Source: Emergomyces orientalis (Eukaryota; Ascomycota; Eurotiomycetes; Onygenales; Ajellomycetaceae). Taken from it: a stretch of DNA of 64,000 nucleotides. The stretch lies in NCBI GenBank assembly GCA_002110485.1, contig MOWL01000026.1, positions 186,001 through 250,000 of the forward strand, read 5' to 3'. The stretch's first letter is position 1, and each line of letters begins with the position of its first letter. Position numbers and translations under genes: made by a program. Below are positions 57,277 to 64,000 of the stretch, one piece after another. A model generated the notes under the pieces. The model was not told the origin of the DNA. It ran no database searches and worked only from the letters and a program-made list of their open reading frames with translations.

Positions 57277-58144
57277 TCACCGGAGGACGAACACCAGCAA
57301 GAAACAAACCCCGATAAAAACACCCAAGATAATCCCATCCCTCCTCCTCTTCGCCCCAATCTTATGTATCAGCGAATTCATCCCAGGGACCCGGTTCGCC
57401 GCCCCAACAATCCGCCGATTGATCCTCGCCAGCGACTCCCTCTGCAGCCCAAAATTCTCATTAACCGCATACGCCTGGCTGAGCACGCTATCCATCATAT
57501 TATGGCTGCTTTCGAGATGGCCCCGTTCCTCCAGCATGTACTCTGCCTCCGCATTATTGTTATTAGGGTTCGAGGAGGAGCGGTAGGCGTTGATATCTGA
57601 GCGGACGTTGGAGAGCAGGTTGGCGCGGTCGCGGGTTTCGGCGATCGCGGAGTTGAGACGTTTGAGTTCATGACGGTGGTCGTGGAGGATCTCCCGGTGG
57701 CGGGAGAGGTTGTTTTGTTTTAGAGCGGAGGAGGTGAGGGCAGATTCGGAATCGAGGAGGCGGGCGAGTTGGGATATGAGGGCTTCTCTCTGTGGGGTTT
57801 TTTAATTGGGGATTAGCAATTTCAGCAAGGCGGGGTTACGAAATTGAAGTCTTTTTTATTTGTTATTTTGGTTGTCCATACCTTTTCTAGGATTTCGTGG
57901 ATTTGGGATTCGGCTTTTATTTCGTCCTCTGAAGGGGTCATGGGAAGCTGTGATAGGGAGGCATATTGCGCATAGGTATGGAATAGAGTCTCTGTCTGGG
58001 ATTAAAAAAATTATGTTAGTACGTATATCCCAGAGTCAAAAATAGGGCAATAAAACATAAATAAAAACATGTCATTACCTGAGTCTCAAGGGCACGAGCC
58101 TGCTGTCGCAACTGAGCCCATCCCGTCCCTGTTGATGTCGCCAT
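57277..58144 (-). CDS. gos1: Golgi SNARE Gos1
   Basis: Exons 58144-58079, 57995-57882 and 57789-57277 join in phase to 230 residues, the usual size of GOS28/Gos1. The N-terminus MATSTGTGWAQLRQQARALE begins the Habc helix. The SNARE helix (EERGHLESSHNMMDSVLSQA, NENFGLQRESLARINRRIVG) has the central Gln region, followed by RVPGMNSLIHKIGAKRRRD and a single C-terminal membrane anchor (GIILGVFIGVCFLLVFVL) that holds it in the Golgi for intra-Golgi transport. Its 3' end faces that of ATP10, 268 bp away. Ends in TGA. Confidence 0.9.
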
Positions 58145-58549
58145 GTCTGTCCCGAATCCACTCTGGTGTTCGATTTAATGGGATAAACGAAATAGATGCG
58201 CCAAGGGGTATCAAGGAATAATCAACAATTTTCAAAGTCCAATTCTCCAGTTCATCGCCAAACCATAACTGTTCTGTCCCCTCCGTTTTTCTCTTTAAAT
58301 GTAGCTAGCTGGTCTTGTATGTCTTTGATGATGCGGCGTTGAGGAAGTTCCGCCGCCTAAAGAGTACGGGCAACCACCCAAGTCACGTGATAAATCTCTC
58401 GGTCTCGCGTATTTCTCCGGCTCCGCACTCAACCCTAGTCCCACAACGAGCAAGAAACAGCAACAATTTGAATCTTCAACTCCCTCAAGTCGACGACATC
58501 CATCAACCCGCCCCTCCACCCGACCGACACCACACGACGTCCCGCCATT
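58145..58549. promoter_or_regulatory. divergent promoter region GOS1 / RPL35
   Basis: 405 bp between two divergent starts. A CAAGTCACGTGATAA string at 58379-58393 is a possible regulatory site. No gene. Confidence 0.4.
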
Positions 58550-59320
58550 ATGGTATGTTTGAATTCTATGCGCGATGGGGACATGCTGAATTTTTTTGGA
58601 GGGAGTTCTTTGCTGACAATTTCTAGTCGACCGCCAAGGTGAAGACCGGCCAGCTTTGGGGCAAGAACAAGGACGAGCTCACCAAGCAACTGGATGAGCT
58701 GAAGACCGAGCTCGGTCAGCTCCGTGTGCAGAAAATCGCTGGAGGTGCCTCCTCCAAGCTCACCAGAATGTACGTTTTGTTCCGAATTGTTTGAAGAATG
58801 AATTGGCGGATGTTGTCGACGTTGCAGACGAGGGAAAAGCGGTGGGATTGAAGCAAGGAAACGAAATGGAAAAAAAGAGAAGAAGAAAATCCGAAGGCGG
58901 AAAAGAAATACGATTCTGGAATAAAAAAGAGGGATTCGCTGACATGAAAATCGATGGGGATTTGTTGTATAGTCACGATTTGCGCAAATCGATCGCGAAG
59001 GTCCTTACCGTCATAAACGCCAACCAGCGTTCGCAACTGCGTCTTTTCTACAAGAGCAAGAAATACCTTCCCCTCGACCTTAGGCCAAAGCAGACTCGCG
59101 CCATCCGGAGACGGTTGTCGAAGCACGAAGCCTCTTTGAGAACGGAGAAGCAGAAGAAGAAGCTGGTGCACTTCCCTCAGCGGAAGTATGCTGTGAAGGT
59201 ACGAATGATTCCCCCACGGCCAGAGTTTTTTGCTAGGAGATTTGTGATGCGCGTAATATACACGTATATGTGGTACTCGTGGCTCAGAATGCTAATGTTC
59301 TGGATTGTTAATAGGCATAG
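58550..59320 (+). CDS. rpl35: 60S ribosomal protein L35 (uL29)
   Basis: Four exons: 58550-58552 (only the ATG), 58627-58769, 58973-59198 and 59315-59320 (GCA TAG, last residue and stop). They join in phase to 125 residues, the family size. Sequence: [79 protein letters not shown] and a basic C-terminus ([16 protein letters not shown]). It is part of the large subunit near the peptide exit tunnel. An intron right after the start codon is frequent in ribosomal protein genes. Introns of 74, 203 and 116 nt are long for this window. Confidence 0.92.
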
Positions 59321-60368
59321 GTATGATAAAGGGATGCGGTGGGGGAGTTGGAAGAGCGTTCTTTTTGCTTGTTTAACTTGATATTTTTCTTCCTTCGAAT
59401 CGGTTGAGAAAATGAAATAAATGTATCCTAAACGATGCAAATTGAGTTGGCAGCAATTTTATGAAAATCTTTTCCTACGGTTCAAACAAAAGACAAAATA
59501 GGGCCTTTTTAGCTTCAATCTTTGTTTCCTTTCTTCTCTCATTTTTAGCCCGTCACTATAGCGCGCCGGTACCTCACAGGGTCTTACGAAAATACAACGC
59601 GCTTGGATTTGATTACTCCATTTCAGTTCTACGGCATCGATTCATGCAAAAGGAAACAGTGCAATTAGATACCTACATTTCCATTTATCATTCCAGATGC
59701 GGCTGGTTTCGCAAATTCAATGGTTTTCCGATTAATATTGTCCAATTCCATTACGGCCGCCCTATGAATTCAACCCACAGTCACCACGATCACTAAAAAC
59801 GTCTCTGGAGGTCTTCAAAAACCAATTTGCCCCATGATCATCCTAACCTTTATTTTTTGGGGTTTTTTGGCCTAATGAACCTGGAAATCGGATGTGCGAC
59901 ATGGTCTACGAGAGATCACTCGTGCCTTATACCAAAATCCCCAACCGGACCTCCACCTTCGCTCAACCGCCTCCCTTGCCACCTAATAGCTTCAAAACAC
60001 AAGAAGGGGGATGTTCCGTATATGGATGAAAATCAACGAGGTAGAAATCAGTTTTTGGCATAGCCTCCCCCTGCCCATGACTTATCCGATCTCTTGGACA
60101 ATACGCCGCTCAACGGGCAGAGTTTTGTATCCATTTCTGTCTAGAAGCAGTTCCCAATCTCTCGCTTTATATATGTATTAGCCAGTGCGCCTGCATGCCT
60201 GTTAAAGACAACGCAGTGTATGGATAAATAATATTATATCCTCCTTTACAATATAAACATCTTACTATTTCTTCAACCCCTATCCAATATTTTCCACAAA
60301 AAATGACCCAACCTCCCTCCAGAATAAAAAAAAATTCCAACATACAAAACTACATACTTAGGCACATA
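59321..60368. other. convergent intergenic region
   Basis: 3' regions of RPL35 and MED16. The frame at 59461-59796 has no support. No gene. Confidence 0.55.
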
Positions 60369-63300
60369 CTACCTAAACACCGGAAAAGGTACTCGATTCA
60401 ACCCGTCCACATTCTCCATCGCAAATGACCCCCCACAAACACACGTCCTCAGAACCCCAATCTTCCCAATCCACCTATACATAGAAACAGACCTGGGCAA
60501 CGAGACATCCTCCGAAATCTCACAGCAGCGCACACATCTCCTCTTCGCCACCGTCGGATCCAACAACTTACCCACATTCCTCTTCAAAATATCCACATCA
60601 TGCGTCCGCTTAAAGTGCTCTGTGCGCTTGTCAGCTCCAACCCCAAGCCAACTATAATCATACAGCGCCAAGACCATCCTGTCCACCTCCGGCCGAACTA
60701 TCTGCGGCATCGTCTCTGTCAATATCGACATGACAGCCGGCTGGAGCACCGGCGGGACGCTGCAGGTGATTAACATCTCGCGTTCCGGGGCGTTACGTTC
60801 CGCGTTACCAAAGCCGGCGGCTTCGTACGAACGGGTGACGACGCTGTCAATGTGCCCGAGCATTTTCTCGCAGACGTCGGCTTTTAGGGAGGATTGTTCG
60901 ATGGTGTTGTTGATGCTGGCGAAGAGCTGGTAGGATTCGCCGCTGAGGTTGTTGGCGGCTTTGAAGGTGAGAGGGAAACGGCTGAGGTAGCGGAATATGT
61001 GGCGGAGGAAGGAGCGGGGGACACTGGAGAGGACGAGGATGAGGGAGGGTGATTCGTAGGTTTTGCCTTTGTTGGCGGGAGTAAGATAATGTTAGTGGAG
61101 GACGATGACAAGAGTGTGCATTATCGGGGGTTATAGGGGTCTTTTTTTTCTTTCTTTTTTTTACGCACTTGATAAAGAAAAGGAGTTTCGATCGGCTGGG
61201 AGGGTATCGGCAATTTCGAAGAGGTCATCGACCAAGTACTTAGCGAGATCTAGGATCCACTTGACATTTCCTAGGACCATGCGGAGAACCTCTATGGATG
61301 CACATGTCCATGCGTGACGGTTAGAATATTTATCACATCTCGGGGCTTTCCAGTATTTCGCGTTGGGGTTGGATGGTTAACATACCAGGCTCGTATGGGG
61401 TGGAATCCCTGCCACTCTTGAGGTAATGCGAAAATGTCAAAACTAGCATCATGATCTGCCGAATATTTAATATGATCCATGGCACAGCGGAGGAGGGTGC
61501 TCGTGCCTGGAACCGGGATTTGAAACCAAGAACGGCTTGCATGCTGAGCCCCTTTTGGATAGATTGGTTGTTTACGAGTTTATCCTGTTCGGTAAAGTCC
61601 ACGCTCATGAATAAAATAGAATATACTTCGGTGATGAAAGATCTTTGTGCATCTGGTATTTAGTAACAGTTAACACAGGGAACAAAAGTTACGCTTGTTT
61701 CCTAGAATCTGTACCAAATACTAACCAGGATTAAGCTGTCGTACGATGACGGTAAGGATATCGTCTGCGCTGGCATCACTCCCACATGCCCGAACATACC
61801 CCAATGCCAACGCGGCTATTGCACATGTGAATTTACCTTTGAAATGAAACAGTTCAGTATGTCATCTTGATATTCCTAAATATGGATCGAAACAACATAC
61901 CGTTATCATACATGCCATCTTCCATACCAAATGAATGCTCCATGTATCGCAAATGCAATTGCCACTCCCCGTCAAGGACCACCGCGAGACAGCCACTGGG
62001 TGAAAATGCAATGTGGAGCCCTTGGGAAGAAATTTCAGTATGGAGTCTCTAAACCCGACATTTGATGTCCTGAAGGAAACCTTACCTGATGCGTCGATTG
62101 GAAAATTGAATCCAGCATTTGGCATGCTTGTCACAATACTAACGTCTTCATTCTCATTGATGGGCCTCATCGATCTAGCCTCAAAAAATGAGATGGAGCT
62201 ATCATCGTATGTAATGGCAAGTACGCTACCAGCTTCTGTGTAGTCAATCGAGATGACAAATCTATCGAAATATATGTCGTCCAGTCTCCTGAATACTATT
62301 TTAGACTAACAAATTCGGGAATTTAGTAAGAATAAATACTAGCAAACCGCGACTAAAAAGTAAATTTCACGGAAAAAGGCTGAGTATTGGGATCTCACTT
62401 TGGGGTTAGAGGCAGTTTTCTTCGACACCACATCATCAAAACTTGGGTGTAGGGCCTGGACCATAGTGTCTAACTGCCAGCGGATAAGGACGCTCGAAGG
62501 TCCAGAGGGGGGTGGTTGGCCCAGTTGGTTATGGGCTGGCATGCATGCAACGGCTAATATGCACGGGCCAGAAGCAGACTGTGTGCCTGGCAGCACTTGA
62601 GGTGCGGTTATTATTTCAAGGTGGGTAAGATTATAAATTGCCCCATTCGCGGATGAAAATCCCGTGATATTGTCCACGTCGTGGGCCGGCGGGTGAAAAA
62701 CGGTACTCAGGATTTCAGTCTTGGTGTGCAGGACTTGGAACCCGGGTGTTGGAAAGGCATTGTTTGCACCACCGCCTGGTTTAGCGGCTTGATCCCATTC
62801 CGGGGGATCCCATTTAACCTGGACACGGTAGAAACATATTTTCCCACATGCTGAGTGGGTGGCAATAGAAATTCCGCTTCCTAGAAAGGCCAATTTTCAG
62901 AATGTGAATGGGCTTCTAGAAGATGTATAACTTTACACCAAGGGGATTTAGTATCGTACCCTCAGCAGGTGCCATGGCAGCATGTGTCAGTAGCCCGTCT
63001 AAATATCCAACAGTTTTCAATTCCGTGGATATCTCCGCCCATCTCATGTCAGCGTTCTGGTAGATGAGTTTGATATGCCCAGACTTGGTCACCAGGACGA
63101 GTCCCGGTTTATTTACAGGATGCAAGGGCCCTAAAGGGCGCCGCCGATATGCCGGATAGTTCCATCGGTCATTCGTCCGTGTCGCTTTGTGGAAACCAAA
63201 CAGCTATATGTATTGGCGATTTAAGCTATGTCATGTACAAACACACATGGGGAAGATGGAAAATTGAAATTCACTCACCGGTCGGTTCACATTTAGCCAC

Positions 63301-63851
63301 ATCAGTCCAACAGGCTGTGCCCAGTCGTCATCAGGATCTATTGAAGCCTGGCGCGCGAAATTAATAGTATTTAGCGTCGTCAAGATAGTGACAATCGAGA
63401 TACGGCCGCCACTATCCACGATCGCAAGCTCCGAACCACTCTCATTCCAGAGAAGGTGGACTATGGTGTGACCGCCGTGGGCATCAGCGACCTGATTAAT
63501 GGGGGCTTCTTCACTCAACGTCCATTTGCCGTCATCCGGTCTACAATGAAGGTAGCGTAGCAGGACTTTCTGGCCATCCTGTGAGACGTACGCAATTGCC
63601 CCGAGTTTTGACCACGCAACTTTCCTAGTTATAGTGTTAGCAATATGATCCCATAATCTTTGGGTCTGGGTACAATTAGTTAAAAAATGGCGTTAAATTA
63701 CATACTGAGAACAACCTGAAAGCCGTAGCTCTTCTAGTCTTTGGGGTAGTCCCTTGATGGTAGATGTTGTATCTTCCAGCCCCAGCTCTAGGGAGGTTGG
63801 ATCCCCGAATAGATCGTCGACATCGATACCATCTTCCATGATCATAGGCAT
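60369..63851 (-). CDS. med16: Mediator complex subunit 16 (Sin4)
   Basis: Ten exons on the minus strand: 63851-63706, 63624-63279, 63203-62960, 62880-62399, 62305-62086, 62020-61901, 61836-61726, 61652-61386, 61291-61169 and 61066-60369; all joins keep phase, giving 918 residues. The N-terminus [40 protein letters not shown] and [20 protein letters not shown] are as in Aspergillus Med16; the N-terminal half is a WD40-like propeller. The C-terminal part has [50 protein letters not shown] and [11 protein letters not shown]. Med16 belongs to the Mediator tail, where activators contact RNA polymerase II machinery. The start is within MPMIMEDG. Confidence 0.92.
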
Positions 63852-64000
63852 TCTAAGATCCCCCCTTTAAAACCCCTCTCCACAGCTAACGCAGCTACGC
63901 AATATAGCTCTCCTAGTCTGGGTTTCCCAGTCCCGCTGCATTTAGCTAAAATCGTAATTTGATACCGAGCTTTTTAATAATAAAACAGTTATACAGGTAG

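Noticed and set aside
59461..59796. 111-residue open frame
   Set aside because: Lies between convergent gene ends and has no recognisable motif.
34185..63851. host nuclear code with TGA as Trp
   Set aside because: Several host genes here (the 350- and 270-residue proteins, atp10, gos1) end in TGA at sensible protein ends and have no internal TGA.

Overview
The window is nuclear DNA of a filamentous ascomycete. Host genes have short introns (about 50-200 nt, GT..AG with CTAAC/CTGAC-like branch sites). They encode recognisable fungal orthologues: Puf6, Atp10, Gos1, ribosomal protein L35, Mediator subunit 16, a Pol X polymerase and an SRPK-type kinase. Eurotiomycetes, possibly Onygenales, is the best guess; that placement rests on protein resemblance from memory, not on a search.

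The window has two compartments. Bases 1 to about 32,600 form a repeat-rich accessory region in which host genes are few and often broken: an HNH-nuclease-like gene, a frameshifted nucleotidyltransferase-like gene, a small conserved gene, a GRF zinc-finger gene and a metallophosphoesterase pseudogene. The mobile elements here are: (i) an AT-rich non-LTR retrotransposon (called LINE-A here), full length at 4058-11285 with a 16-bp target duplication and nested in an older opposite-strand copy, with more fragments at 2098-2600 and 13445-13789; (ii) a fragment of a second LINE (LINE-B, 11884-13305); (iii) a tRNA-derived SINE-like unit near 3380-3480; (iv) two side-by-side gag-only LTR elements (16356-18005 and 18016-19265) with perfect 5-bp target duplications; (v) a Tc1/mariner (Ant1-like) element at 23184-26268 with 174-bp inverted repeats, a TA duplication and a second convergent gene, inserted in the phosphoesterase gene; (vi) a 5.45-kb Copia element (27124-32576, minus strand) with 209-bp LTRs.

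From about 34 kb to the end the DNA is ordinary gene-dense euchromatin: a membrane-anchored protein, a small conserved protein, the kinase (premature stop), Puf6, a 1022-residue conserved protein, tRNA-Leu(UAG), a BED plus Zn2Cys6 regulator, Pol X, Atp10, Gos1, Rpl35 and Med16. Exon structures were worked out by hand; in the intact multi-exon genes every junction keeps phase.

The most unusual signal is in the retroelements. The Copia gag-pol frame has 17 internal stops and all are TGA, several at positions where Copia proteins carry Trp, while the frame ends in TAA. The first gag-only element (3 of 3) and LINE-A ORF2 (4 of 4) behave the same way. Copies of LINE-A swap TGA and TGG at the same sites. 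This is not what RIP makes (RIP would give TAG and TAA), and host genes here use TGA as a normal stop.
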